A stretch of 14,041 bases of DNA from JAAYEB01 sp035306725 (GTDB taxonomy: Bacteria; Fibrobacterota; Chitinivibrionia; Chitinivibrionales; Chitinispirillaceae), in assembly GCA_035306725.1 (NCBI GenBank), contig DATGNN010000394.1, positions 1-14,041 of the forward strand, written 5' to 3'. Below, piece by piece: positions 1-7,147 of this stretch. The stretch's first letter is position 1; the number at the start of each line of letters is the position of its first letter. The notes below the pieces were generated by a model. The model searched no databases. It saw only the letters and a list, made by a program, of their open reading frames with translations, and was not told where the DNA came from. Made by a program: the position numbers and the translations under genes.

Positions 1-1406
1 AGGCTCTCGGTTATTTCCAGTTCAAGAAGTTGCGGTTTAAGGCTGCTTTCACGTAAAGCCCTGTTTATGGTGGTTACAAGGTCCTGTTGAAGGAACTGGC
101 GAGCCGAAAGGTTTACAGACATTATTAAATCCCTGTTATAGAGCTGCTGCCATCGGTGAGCCTGTTTGCAGGCAGTGTTAAGAACCCATTCACCCAGTGG
201 CAGAATAAGTCCGGTCTGTTCGGCGATAGGGATAAACTGGGCTGGTGAGATCATCCCCAGGTCTGGATGGTTCCACCGCAAAAGTGCTTCAGCTCCGGTA
301 ATTCTGTTTGTTGTTAGATCCACCTGGGGTTGGTAGTAGACTACAAATTCATTTTTTTTCAGTGCTTTTCTCAGGTTATGTTCCAGGGTGAGTTGTTCAA
401 ATGCCTGGGAGTTCATGGTTGGTTTATAGTGTTGATAGTTATTGATTCCAAGCTCTTTTGCTCTGTTCATTGCCGCTTCAGCGTTTTTGAGCAAAATTTC
501 CAGATTATCTCCATCACTAGGGAAAATACTTATCCCTATACTGGTAGTAACATAGAGTTCATGGTCAGAAAATTCAAAAGGAATTGAACAGGCAGCCATA
601 ATCTTTTTTGCTACTTTTGCTGCGTCTTGTGGCTGGGAAATCTCCTCAAGAATAATCGCAAATTCATCATCACCCAACCGAAATACTGTATCTACTTCTC
701 TAAGGGCTGCCTTTAATCTGTTCCCGACTGTTTGGAGCAGAACATCTCCGGCAGTAAAACCCAGTGTATCATTAATCAGCTTGAACCGGTTAAGGTCCAG
801 AAGCAGCAGTGCCATGTACTGATTGTTACGTTTAGCATGATGCACCACGAAGGAGAGACGGTCGTGAAGAAGAAACCGGTTAGGCAGTCCGGTAAGAATA
901 TCGTAATATGCATGATTTTTTATGTTATTGATATTTTTATTAACGGCACGTGTAACATCCGTAAATAATCCAATATATCTTTTTATCTGTTTTCTGCTGT
1001 TTTTTATTGCAATGATTGTCAGCCATTGGGGATAGATTTCGCCATTTTTCCGCCTGTTCCAGATTTCTCCCTGCCATTTGCCTTTGTTGGTAACTGTTGC
1101 ATACATGTTTTCGTAAAATTTTGAATCATGGCGGCCGGATTTAAGTATTGATGGTTTATGGCCAATTGAGTCTTCTGAACTAAAACCGGTAATGTGCTTG
1201 AATCCGTCATTTACCCTGAGAATTTTATTGTGGGAATCGGTTATGACTATCCCTTCATAGGCATTCGAAAATATTGTATCGCTTTCAAGGAGTTTTTCTT
1301 CAATATCATCGGGAAAATTAACCTGTTGGGCGAGACTTTCCAGTTTTTCGCGAATCTGCTCTATTTCATTAATAAGCTGTTTTTTCGTTTTTCGATTATA
1401 ATGCAT
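1..1406 (-). CDS. PAS-GGDEF-EAL cyclic-di-GMP signalling protein (partial, C-terminus outside window)
   Basis: This is the N-terminal 468 residues of a soluble c-di-GMP turnover protein; the reading frame is still open at base 1. Residues 1-35 are a short coiled region. A PAS domain spans about 40-152 (NAYEGIVITD, LKSGRHD, GEIWNRRKNGEIYP). A GGDEF domain follows at about 168-330 (DILTGLPNR at 169-177, inhibitory-site RxxD at 236-239), then an EAL domain from about 345. The GGDEF signature reads GDDEF (245-249), and nearby positions also deviate (LDLNRFK at 203-209, LGF instead of LGH), so cyclase activity is doubtful. The visible EAL residues are intact: E373 of EALLRW, N432 of VNLSARQF and E464 of ELEITES. 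I infer a phosphodiesterase whose GGDEF domain is regulatory. No membrane segment or signal peptide is seen, so PAS probably senses a cytoplasmic cue. ATG at 1406 is the first ATG after an in-frame stop; no clear Shine-Dalgarno precedes it. Confidence 0.95.
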   Translation of the reverse strand, partial: MHYNRKTKKQLINEIEQIREKLESLAQQVNFPDDIEEKLLESDTIFSNAYEGIVITDSHNKILRVNDGFKHITGFSSEDSIGHKPSILKSGRHDSKFYENMYATVTNKGKWQGEIWNRRKNGEIYPQWLTIIAIKNSRKQIKRYIGLFTDVTRAVNKNINNIKNHAYYDILTGLPNRFLLHDRLSFVVHHAKRNNQYMALLLLDLNRFKLINDTLGFTAGDVLLQTVGNRLKAALREVDTVFRLGDDEFAIILEEISQPQDAAKVAKKIMAACSIPFEFSDHELYVTTSIGISIFPSDGDNLEILLKNAEAAMNRAKELGINNYQHYKPTMNSQAFEQLTLEHNLRKALKKNEFVVYYQPQVDLTTNRITGAEALLRWNHPDLGMISPAQFIPIAEQTGLILPLGEWVLNTACKQAHRWQQLYNRDLIMSVNLSARQFLQQDLVTTINRALRESSLKPQLLELEITES

Positions 1407-1435
1407 AATAAATAGTAAAAAAAGTTCAGAATTTG

Positions 1436-1464
1436 ATTATAACACTCAAAGTATTGCGATTCAA
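1436..1464 (-). promoter_or_regulatory. Sigma70-like promoter for the PAS-GGDEF-EAL gene
   Basis: On the minus strand a -35 box TTGAAT (1464-1459) is followed by a 17-bp spacer and a perfect -10 box TATAAT (1441-1436). The predicted transcription start is near 1429, leaving a short leader of roughly 23 bases before the ATG at 1406. Confidence 0.6.
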
Positions 1465-1495
1465 GGGAGGAAATCAAAATTAGCTGGTCAGGAAC

Positions 1496-1505
1496 TGTTA
1501 TAACA
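1496..1505. promoter_or_regulatory. Palindrome TGTTATAACA, possible operator
   Basis: This is a perfect 10-bp palindrome directly abutting the -35 box of the aspS-side promoter. The 8-base part TTATAACA also occurs at 1437-1444, over the -10 box of the divergent promoter. Repeating the motif at both promoters suggests a shared regulator site, but the motif is AT-rich and chance is possible. Confidence 0.3.
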
Positions 1506-1534
1506 TTGAATTTCCTTATTTGGGTGCATATAAA
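1506..1534 (+). promoter_or_regulatory. Sigma70-like promoter for the aspS cluster
   Basis: A -35 box TTGAAT (1506-1511), a 17-bp spacer and a -10 box TATAAA (1529-1534) precede aspS. The predicted start is near 1541, giving a leader of about 125 bases. That leader contains a direct repeat CAGGTC (1561-1566 and 1572-1577) and a small AT-rich hairpin at 1580-1595. Confidence 0.5.
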
Positions 1535-1666
1535 TGAATCTGAATGTATTTTATTTGGATCAGGTCAAAACCAGGTCTGTTAACTAAAAAGTTAAATTAA
1601 TTGCCGATTGAGGTGATAGTTTTAGATATCCGTCCTAATTAAATTAACACGAAAAGGATAAATATT

Positions 1667-3505
1667 GTGACAGGAGTTGATTCAGCATATTTGGAAAATA
1701 CCATTTCAAATCATTATGAGAGTGAGTCTGATGAGTTTCACCCGTATCGCAGCAATACATGTAACGAGATTTGTCTGGAGCATGTGGATAAGTTTGTTCG
1801 GCTTAGCGGATGGATTCATAATCGCCGGGACCACGGTGGAGTGCTGTTTATAGATTTGCGGGATCATTATGGACTAACACAGGTTGTAATATATCCTGAT
1901 AAAAAATTTCAGAAAGAAGTTGCTCACTTGCACAAGGAAACAGTTGTATGTTTCGAGGGCAAAGTTGCAAAACGTTCAGAAGATACAGTTAATCAACGGC
2001 TCCCTACAGGTGAGGTGGAACTGGTAGCCCAGGATTACAAAGTTTTGGGGTCTTGTGAAGCAACACCGTTTTCTGTTTTTCCGGAAGATCCGGTTCCGGA
2101 GGAGATGCGTTTAAAATACCGGTATCTTGATTTGAGAAGAAGTGTGATACATAGTAACATTGTTCTTCGGTCTAAAGTGATTGCGCATATTCGTTCATTA
2201 ATGACCCACATGGGTTTTAACGAGTTTCAGACACCGATTCTTACCAGTTCTTCTCCAGAAGGGGCAAGGGATTATCTGGTTCCTTCAAGGCTGCATCCGG
2301 GCAAATTTTACGCTCTTCCACAGGCTCCTCAGCAATTCAAGCAGCTTTTGATGGTCGCCGGTTTTGACCGGTATTTTCAGATTGCGCCCTGTTTTCGTGA
2401 TGAAGATGCCAGGGCGGATCGTTCTCCGGGTGAATTTTATCAGCTTGATATTGAAATGTCATTTGTAACTCAGGATGAAATATTTGCTGTCGTGGAAAAT
2501 GTTCTTCACAGTGTCTTTACTACGTTTTCCCGGAAAAATGTTGATAAACTTCCCTTTTTGAGGATTCCCTACAAAGAGGCTATGGTAAAGTACGGAACAG
2601 ATAAGCCGGATCTTCGCAATCCTCTGATTATTCAGGATGTGTCATCTTTATTTTTGAATTCGGGTTTTAAAGTTTTCAGTAACATTGTTTCGAAGGGCGG
2701 TGTAGTAAGGGCTATAACGGTAAAGAACGGAAGCGCTCAGCCGCGGGCTTTTTTCGATAGAATGCTTCAGTTCGCACAGTCTGTCGGATCTCAGGGACTG
2801 GCCTATCTGGTCTGGAATGAATCTGCTGTAAAGGGCCCGATCGCAAAATTTCTTGATGAATCAAAGATGGATGAGCTGGCAAGGAAGCTTGATTGTAAGG
2901 CCGGTGATATTGCCTTTTTTATCTGTAATGATGAAAAACAGGCAAACAGGATTGCAGGCGAGATCAGAACACGGCTTGGAGAAGAATTGGGAGTTATTGA
3001 AAAAGAAAATTTCCGGTTTTGCTGGATTACCGATTTTCCAATGTATGAGTGGGACGAAGAGAAAAAATCTGTTCAGTTTTCACACAATCCATTTTCCATG
3101 CCTCAGGGAGGGATGGATGCACTTCTGAACAAGGATCCACTTGAAATCAATGCATATCAATATGATATCGTGTGCAATGGAATTGAGTTGTCAAGTGGTG
3201 CTATCCGTAATCATCAACCTCAACTAATGTATAAAGCCTTTGAAATCGCAGGTTATACAAAAGAGGAAATAGATGAAAAATTTTCAGGAATGATTAATGC
3301 TTTTCGTTATGGTGCTCCACCGCATGGGGGTATTGCTCCGGGGATAGATCGTATTCTGATGCTTCTTGCGGATGTGCCTAATATAAGGGAAATAATTGCA
3401 TTTCCGATGAATCAGAAAGCTGAGGATCTTATGATGCAGGCTCCGTCAGAAGTTTCGTTTCAACAGCTCAAGGAGTTATACATCAAACATGTAAAATTTA
3501 TCTGA
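1667..3505 (+). CDS. aspS: Aspartate--tRNA ligase (AspRS), bacterial type
   Basis: This class II synthetase charges tRNA with aspartate in the cytoplasm. At 612 residues it has the bacterial layout: an N-terminal extension of about 25 residues, an OB-fold anticodon-binding domain (about 40-130), the catalytic core and the bacterial GAD insertion (about 300-430). Motif 2 is at 243-266 (FRDEDARADRSPGEFYQLD) and motif 3 at 555-567 (GIAPGIDRILMLL); their arginines R244 and R562 are present. The SPGEFYQLD form and overall sequence recall alphaproteobacterial AspRS. H56-G57 in RRDHGGV matches the His seen in non-discriminating AspRS, where discriminating enzymes such as that of E. coli have Leu. 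This suggests it may also make Asp-tRNA(Asn) for GatCAB. The start is GTG at 1667, with an AAAAGGA ribosome site 9 bases upstream. It is the first gene of a four-gene cluster. Confidence 0.97.
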   Translation: MTGVDSAYLENTISNHYESESDEFHPYRSNTCNEICLEHVDKFVRLSGWIHNRRDHGGVLFIDLRDHYGLTQVVIYPDKKFQKEVAHLHKETVVCFEGKVAKRSEDTVNQRLPTGEVELVAQDYKVLGSCEATPFSVFPEDPVPEEMRLKYRYLDLRRSVIHSNIVLRSKVIAHIRSLMTHMGFNEFQTPILTSSSPEGARDYLVPSRLHPGKFYALPQAPQQFKQLLMVAGFDRYFQIAPCFRDEDARADRSPGEFYQLDIEMSFVTQDEIFAVVENVLHSVFTTFSRKNVDKLPFLRIPYKEAMVKYGTDKPDLRNPLIIQDVSSLFLNSGFKVFSNIVSKGGVVRAITVKNGSAQPRAFFDRMLQFAQSVGSQGLAYLVWNESAVKGPIAKFLDESKMDELARKLDCKAGDIAFFICNDEKQANRIAGEIRTRLGEELGVIEKENFRFCWITDFPMYEWDEEKKSVQFSHNPFSMPQGGMDALLNKDPLEINAYQYDIVCNGIELSSGAIRNHQPQLMYKAFEIAGYTKEEIDEKFSGMINAFRYGAPPHGGIAPGIDRILMLLADVPNIREIIAFPMNQKAEDLMMQAPSEVSFQQLKELYIKHVKFI

Positions 3506-3512
3506 GGATTCT

Positions 3513-4790
3513 ATGACTGAACCTGTCTGTTTGGGGAACAGAAAAGTTTGTACTATTTGTCTTGTCATTATTTCTCTTGTTATGTCGATAAGGGCGATGA
3601 TACTTATTCCCATGGATGATTCACAATCGAATCATCTTAAAGCCTATGGAGTAGTGTTTAATTCATTAGAAAACGGCAATAAGGTTTTCTGGCTTCTCAA
3701 TTACAGGGGAGGGTCTTTTGCGGCACAACGATCAAAAGATTTTGAACTTCAGGCCCGTATAGCCGGGGTTGCTTTTTCTGTTATATCTGCTTCAGAATGG
3801 AACGGAATACTTTCTACTGTTGAGAAAAACAATATGGAGAAAGTTACGCTCGAGAAGGCGCCAAAAATTGCTGTTTATACTCCACCTGGTAAACTGCCAT
3901 GGGATGATGCTGTTACTCTGGCTTTAACTTATGCGCATATCCCGTATGAGGAAGTTTACGATAAAGAGGTGGTTTCAGGGAAAATAAAAGAGTACGACTG
4001 GCTGCATCTGCATCATGAAGACTTTACCGGGCAATACAGCAAGTTTTACAGAAGCTTTTCGGGTGCTCCATGGTTTCAGAAACAGAAAATGGAACAGGAA
4101 AAACTGGCAAAAAGTCTTGGATTTGATAAAGTCAGCAATTGTAAAAAAGCAGTTGCATTATCAATCAGAAAGTTTGTCGAAAATGGCGGATTCTTATTTG
4201 CCATGTGCAGTGCAACCAATACTCTGGAAATTGCGCTGGCCGCACTGGGAACTGATATTGTTGGTGAAGTATACGATGGTGACGGTGTAGATCCGCAGTA
4301 CCGGCAAAAACTTGATTTCAATAATTGCATGGCTTTTGAAAACTTCGAGATTGAGACTGACCAGATGGCATCACATTTCGGCAATATTGATTTCAATCTG
4401 GTTAATACTCCAATGAGAAAAGAGGCAAAAGATTTCGAACTTTTTGATTTCAGTGCCAAACTCGATCCGGTCCCTTCAATGATGGTTCAATGTCATAAGT
4501 CTACTATAAAAGGGTATTTTGGCTTATTGACTTCATTTAACAGAAAAGTGATTAAAAAAAGCGTGGTAATCCTCGGACAGGTTCCGAATTCAGATATGGT
4601 AAACTACATTCATGGTGTTGTAGGCAAAGGACAGTTCGCGTATCTGGGAGGGCATGATCCTGAAGATTACTCTCATGCTGTTGGTGATGAACCAACGATG
4701 CTTGAGCTGCATAAAAACTCTCCGGGGTATCGTTTAATTCTAAATAACGTCTTATTCCCTGCTGCAGAGAAAAAAGAAAAGAAAACGTAA
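3513..4790 (+). CDS. Exported protein of the family often labelled 'asparagine synthetase B'; function unknown
   Basis: I recognise this 425-residue protein from memory as a family seen in Bacteroidetes and relatives that databases often call asparagine synthetase B. It shows none of the features of true AsnB: there is no N-terminal nucleophile Cys2 and no SGGxDS pyrophosphatase loop. An N-terminal hydrophobic stretch (about 11-25, ending SIRA) looks like a Sec signal peptide, so it is probably periplasmic. Conserved-looking blocks are NYRGGSF (63-69), TPPGKLPWDDAV (123-134), YDWLHLHHEDFTGQY (161-175), GGFLFAMCSAT (225-235, with C232), GGHDPEDY (379-386) and NSPGYRLILNNVLFP (402-416). The GGFLFAMCSAT block looks like the strand-nucleophile turn of class I glutaminase-like folds; this is inference. 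It follows aspS by 7 bases, with GAGGA overlapping the aspS stop as ribosome site. The real function is unknown. Confidence 0.8.
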   Translation: MTEPVCLGNRKVCTICLVIISLVMSIRAMILIPMDDSQSNHLKAYGVVFNSLENGNKVFWLLNYRGGSFAAQRSKDFELQARIAGVAFSVISASEWNGILSTVEKNNMEKVTLEKAPKIAVYTPPGKLPWDDAVTLALTYAHIPYEEVYDKEVVSGKIKEYDWLHLHHEDFTGQYSKFYRSFSGAPWFQKQKMEQEKLAKSLGFDKVSNCKKAVALSIRKFVENGGFLFAMCSATNTLEIALAALGTDIVGEVYDGDGVDPQYRQKLDFNNCMAFENFEIETDQMASHFGNIDFNLVNTPMRKEAKDFELFDFSAKLDPVPSMMVQCHKSTIKGYFGLLTSFNRKVIKKSVVILGQVPNSDMVNYIHGVVGKGQFAYLGGHDPEDYSHAVGDEPTMLELHKNSPGYRLILNNVLFPAAEKKEKKT

Positions 4791-4828
4791 GTCAATGAAT
4801 CCATCCTCCTTTTTCCATTGATCCCCTT

Positions 4829-6121
4829 ATGACTGAAAATCGAAAAGCAGTAATTTCATGGTGTTTTTATGATTGGGCCAACAGCGCATTTATTCTTACT
4901 GTGGCTGCTGGTTTTTTTCCGGTCTTTTTCAAGGATTTCTGGTGCAGCGGAGTTGAACCTGTTGTAAGTACCGCAAGACTTGGGTTCGGAAATGCAATCG
5001 CAGGCCTGATTGTAGCAGTTTTATCCCCTTTTATGGGTGCCCTGGCGGATTCTGGAGGTACCAGAAAAAAAATGCTGGGTTTTTTTATGATTACAGGGGT
5101 TATTGCAACTGCAGCACTTTATTTTATCGGACAGGGGAACTGGCTCTGGGCTTTAATTGTATTTGTTGTAGCCAATGTGGGTTTCAACAGTGCAAACCTG
5201 TTTTATGATTCTCTTCTTGTAGAGATTGCTCCAAAGGAAAAAATGGACTGGGTTTCATCACTGGGTTATTCTCTGGGATATCTGGGGTGCGGGATACTTT
5301 TTGTGGTTAATGTGATAATGGTGATGAATCCTCAAAAATTTGGTATCGCAAATGCTTCAAATGCTGTCAGGATCTCATTTATGAGTGCGTCGGTGTGGTG
5401 GTTTATATTCTCCATTCCCTTGTTCTTGTTTGTAAAAGAAACTGTTTACAAAAAAGCATCGGGGATTTATGAGTTGATAAAGGAAAGTTTCTGCCGGCTT
5501 GGAAAAACGACAGTGAAAATCGTAAACAGCAAGGCGCTGCTTCTTTTTCTGATTGCATACTGGCTTTATATCGATGGGGTACATACATTTGTTTTAATGG
5601 CTGTTGACTTTGGTATGGCTATCGGGTTGTCGTCATCGGCTCTGATGTTAGCTTTGATTGTTGTCCAGTTTGTAGCTTTCCCGTCTGCAATGGTTTTTGG
5701 TATTGCTGCACGAAAGTTTGGTTCATTTACAATGATTCTTGCAGGCATTATGATATATGTTCTGGTTTGCAGCATAGGTGCACTGGTGCTCAAAACCCGG
5801 TTAGACTATATTATTCTTGCTGGAATTACCGGTTTTGCTCAGGGAGGTATTCAGGCTTTAAGCAGATCATATTTTGGGAAACTGATTCCATCGTCAGAAT
5901 CGGCAGAATATTTCGGATTTTATAATGTTGTGAGCCGGTTTGCTGTAATTTTAGGCCCGGCTGTGGTTGGATCGGTTGCGTATTTAACCAGAAAAGCTGG
6001 ATTGAGAAGTGAATTAGCTTCCAGAATCGGAATGTCCTCGATTACAATACTGTTTGTTGCTGGTGCGTTATTGTTAATTATTGCAGATCGTGATAGAAGG
6101 AGAAAATTAGCAGTTATATGA
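4829..6121 (+). CDS. UMF1-family major facilitator superfamily transporter (Atg22-like)
   Basis: This 430-residue inner-membrane protein has about 12 hydrophobic segments. The hallmark FYDWANSAF at 13-21 identifies the UMF1 family, related to yeast vacuolar Atg22. Other supporting blocks are the MFS loop signature GALADSGGTRKK (70-81), LFYDSLLVEIAP (124-135), AYWLYIDGVHT (243-253), GGIQALSRSYF (339-349) and FGFYNVVSRFAVILGP (362-377). The substrate of bacterial UMF1 proteins is not known to me; Atg22 exports amino acids from the vacuole, which makes small amino-acid-like solutes a guess. It starts 38 bases after the previous gene. No good Shine-Dalgarno is seen, but an in-frame TGA at 4796-4798 rules out an earlier start. 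Its end overlaps the next gene by ATGA, indicating a shared transcript. Confidence 0.9.
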   Translation: MTENRKAVISWCFYDWANSAFILTVAAGFFPVFFKDFWCSGVEPVVSTARLGFGNAIAGLIVAVLSPFMGALADSGGTRKKMLGFFMITGVIATAALYFIGQGNWLWALIVFVVANVGFNSANLFYDSLLVEIAPKEKMDWVSSLGYSLGYLGCGILFVVNVIMVMNPQKFGIANASNAVRISFMSASVWWFIFSIPLFLFVKETVYKKASGIYELIKESFCRLGKTTVKIVNSKALLLFLIAYWLYIDGVHTFVLMAVDFGMAIGLSSSALMLALIVVQFVAFPSAMVFGIAARKFGSFTMILAGIMIYVLVCSIGALVLKTRLDYIILAGITGFAQGGIQALSRSYFGKLIPSSESAEYFGFYNVVSRFAVILGPAVVGSVAYLTRKAGLRSELASRIGMSSITILFVAGALLLIIADRDRRRKLAVI

Positions 6122-6711
6122 CCGGAAAAGGGAAACCTGTAAAAGGAGACATGGAAACTTCATTTGAAGTTCGCAGTTTTGATGCACAGATATCACTTGA
6201 AGAGTATAACAAGCTTCCTAAAAATCCTTTATATATAATTCTGGATAATCTCAGAAGTGCTTTTAATGTAGGGGCAATTTTTCGTTTATGTGACACGATG
6301 AGGGTTAGTGGTCTTTTTTTGTGTGGTTACACGGCATTTCCGCCACATAAAAAACTTGAAAAAACCTCGCTTGGAGCTATCGATTTTGTACCATGGAAAA
6401 AATTTGAACATACAAGAGACGCTGTGGGGTATCTTCAGCAAAAAGGTATTCCTGTCTGGGCTGCTGAGACGACTTCTTTGTCCAGATCTTATCTTTCAGT
6501 AGAATATCCGCATGAAATCGGGATTGTATTTGGAAATGAAGCTTATGGTGTGAGCAGAGATATTATGGAAATATGTGATAATTTGATTGAAATACCGCTT
6601 TTTGGCTTTAAAAACTCTCTTAATGTTGCTACATCATGTGCAGTGATCGGGTTTAAGGCAATTGAGAAAATTGCGGAAATAAAAAAGGCCACAGCACCAA
6701 TAGCACAGTGA
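6118..6711 (+). CDS. TrmH/SpoU-family RNA 2'-O-methyltransferase
   Basis: This SPOUT-class, SAM-dependent enzyme methylates ribose 2'-O in tRNA or rRNA. All three SpoU motifs are visible: motif 1 around NLRSAFNVGAIFRLCD (44-59, with N50 and catalytic-type R56), motif 2 VFGNEAYGVS (137-146) and motif 3 IPLFGFKNSLNVATSCAV (159-176). The last two form the trefoil-knot cofactor site. At 197 residues it is a single SPOUT domain with a short N-terminus and no separate SpoU substrate-binding domain, so the RNA target (tRNA G18, the anticodon loop or rRNA) cannot be assigned. The chosen start overlaps the transporter stop as ATGA, suggesting translational coupling. A second in-frame ATG at 6151 (M12) follows AAAAGGAG by only two bases and could be the true start. 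It is last in the aspS cluster and converges on rpsU. Confidence 0.92.
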   Translation: MTGKGKPVKGDMETSFEVRSFDAQISLEEYNKLPKNPLYIILDNLRSAFNVGAIFRLCDTMRVSGLFLCGYTAFPPHKKLEKTSLGAIDFVPWKKFEHTRDAVGYLQQKGIPVWAAETTSLSRSYLSVEYPHEIGIVFGNEAYGVSRDIMEICDNLIEIPLFGFKNSLNVATSCAVIGFKAIEKIAEIKKATAPIAQ

Positions 6712-6716
6712 CCTGA

Positions 6717-6731
6717 AAATCACTCTGATTT
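6717..6731. terminator. Short hairpin between convergent trmH-like gene and rpsU
   Basis: The arms AAATCA and TGATTT form a 6-bp stem with a 3-base loop in the 25-base gap between the two stop codons. The stem is AT-rich and the T-tracts are short, so it is a weak candidate for a bidirectional terminator. Confidence 0.3.
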
Positions 6732-6736
6732 GCTTA

Positions 6737-6943
6737 TTAACGTTCCCTGTAACTAACCCGTTTTTCTTCACGAATTCGTTTGCGTTTGGAGGAATTCAAT
6801 CGTCTTTTTTTCTCTTCACTGGGTTTTTCAAAGTGACGGTATTTTTTTACATCAGACAGTATCCCTGCTCTTTCGCATGTCTTAGTAAAACGGCGAAGAG
6901 CTTTTTCGAATGCTTCATCTTCCCTTACAACGATACCGTTCAT
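6737..6943 (-). CDS. rpsU: 30S ribosomal protein S21
   Basis: This small basic protein of 68 residues (E. coli S21 has 71) joins the platform of the 30S subunit near the 3' end of 16S rRNA and assists initiation on natural mRNAs. The N-terminal half carries family-typical sequence: VVREDEAFEKALRRFTK, then CERAGILSDVKKYRHFEKPSE. The C-terminal third is a run of Arg/Lys (RRLNSSKRKRIREEKR), as expected for its RNA-binding tail. A GAGGTGA ribosome site lies about 8 bases before the ATG, and a well-formed promoter sits about 50 bases upstream. It is monocistronic here, convergent with the RNA methyltransferase gene and divergent from the namZ operon. It lacks the dnaG/rpoD neighbours seen with rpsU in enterobacteria. 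Confidence 0.96.
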   Translation of the reverse strand: MNGIVVREDEAFEKALRRFTKTCERAGILSDVKKYRHFEKPSEEKKRRLNSSKRKRIREEKRVSYRER

Positions 6944-6992
6944 TCAGTTCTCACCTCTTTTCCGTTTCTAAATTGTTTGAAGATAGTTTCTA

Positions 6993-7021
6993 AAAATAGT
7001 TCTTGATAAAATCCAAGTCAA
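6993..7021 (-). promoter_or_regulatory. Sigma70-like promoter for rpsU
   Basis: On the minus strand TTGACT (7021-7016, 5 of 6 to consensus) is followed by a 17-bp spacer and TATTTT (6998-6993, 4 of 6). The predicted start near 6986 gives a leader of about 43 bases containing the GAGGTGA ribosome site. Confidence 0.5.
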
Positions 7022-7089
7022 GCACTCAGTTTAAATTGTGCATTCTATAGTTGTTCATAGTATTTTTAGGTTGAGCCAAAAAGCAGATC

Positions 7090-7118
7090 TGGAAAAATCG
7101 GTTTCATACAAATATGAT
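7090..7118 (+). promoter_or_regulatory. Possible promoter for the namZ-murU-amgK operon
   Basis: TGGAAA (7090-7095, 4 of 6), a 17-bp spacer and TATGAT (7113-7118, 5 of 6) lie just upstream of namZ. The predicted start near 7125 leaves a leader of about 22 bases that contains the AGGAG ribosome site at 7137-7141. Other AT-rich matches exist in this 204-base gap, so the exact promoter is uncertain. Confidence 0.3.
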
Positions 7119-7147
7119 CGGCAAAAAATAAATAACAGGAGTTGTAA

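Noticed and set aside
330..968. Plus-strand open frames of 78-85 residues opposite the PAS-GGDEF-EAL gene
   Set aside because: The minus strand encodes continuous PAS, GGDEF and EAL domains here; the plus frames have no motif.
1580..1595. TTAACT-AAAA-AGTTAA hairpin in the aspS leader as a terminator or riboswitch
   Set aside because: The stem is short and AT-rich, no T-run follows, and no known riboswitch or T-box pattern is present.
4076..4459. 127-residue open frame on the minus strand inside the gene at 3513-4790
   Set aside because: It lies wholly antisense to a well-supported coding gene, is Ser/Ala-rich with no recognisable motif, and is best explained as a shadow frame.
3513..4790. 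Genuine glutamine-hydrolysing asparagine synthetase (asnB)
   Set aside because: No Cys2 glutaminase and no pyrophosphatase loop; the N-terminus is a signal peptide.
4792..4820. Inverted repeat TCAATG...CATTGA before the UMF1 gene
   Set aside because: A 6-bp stem with a loop of 17 bases is likely by chance, and there is no T-run to make a terminator.
6151..6153. Second ATG (M12) as the start of the TrmH-like gene
   Set aside because: Its AAAAGGAG is only two bases from the ATG, shorter than usual, while the ATGA overlap at 6118 suggests coupling. It is kept as a possible alternative rather than the call.
6996..7058. Imperfect direct repeat ATAGTTnTTnAT (6996-7007 and 7047-7058) in the rpsU/namZ gap
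   Set aside because: Two mismatches in an AT-rich 12-mer, and one copy overlaps the rpsU promoter; chance is a sufficient explanation.
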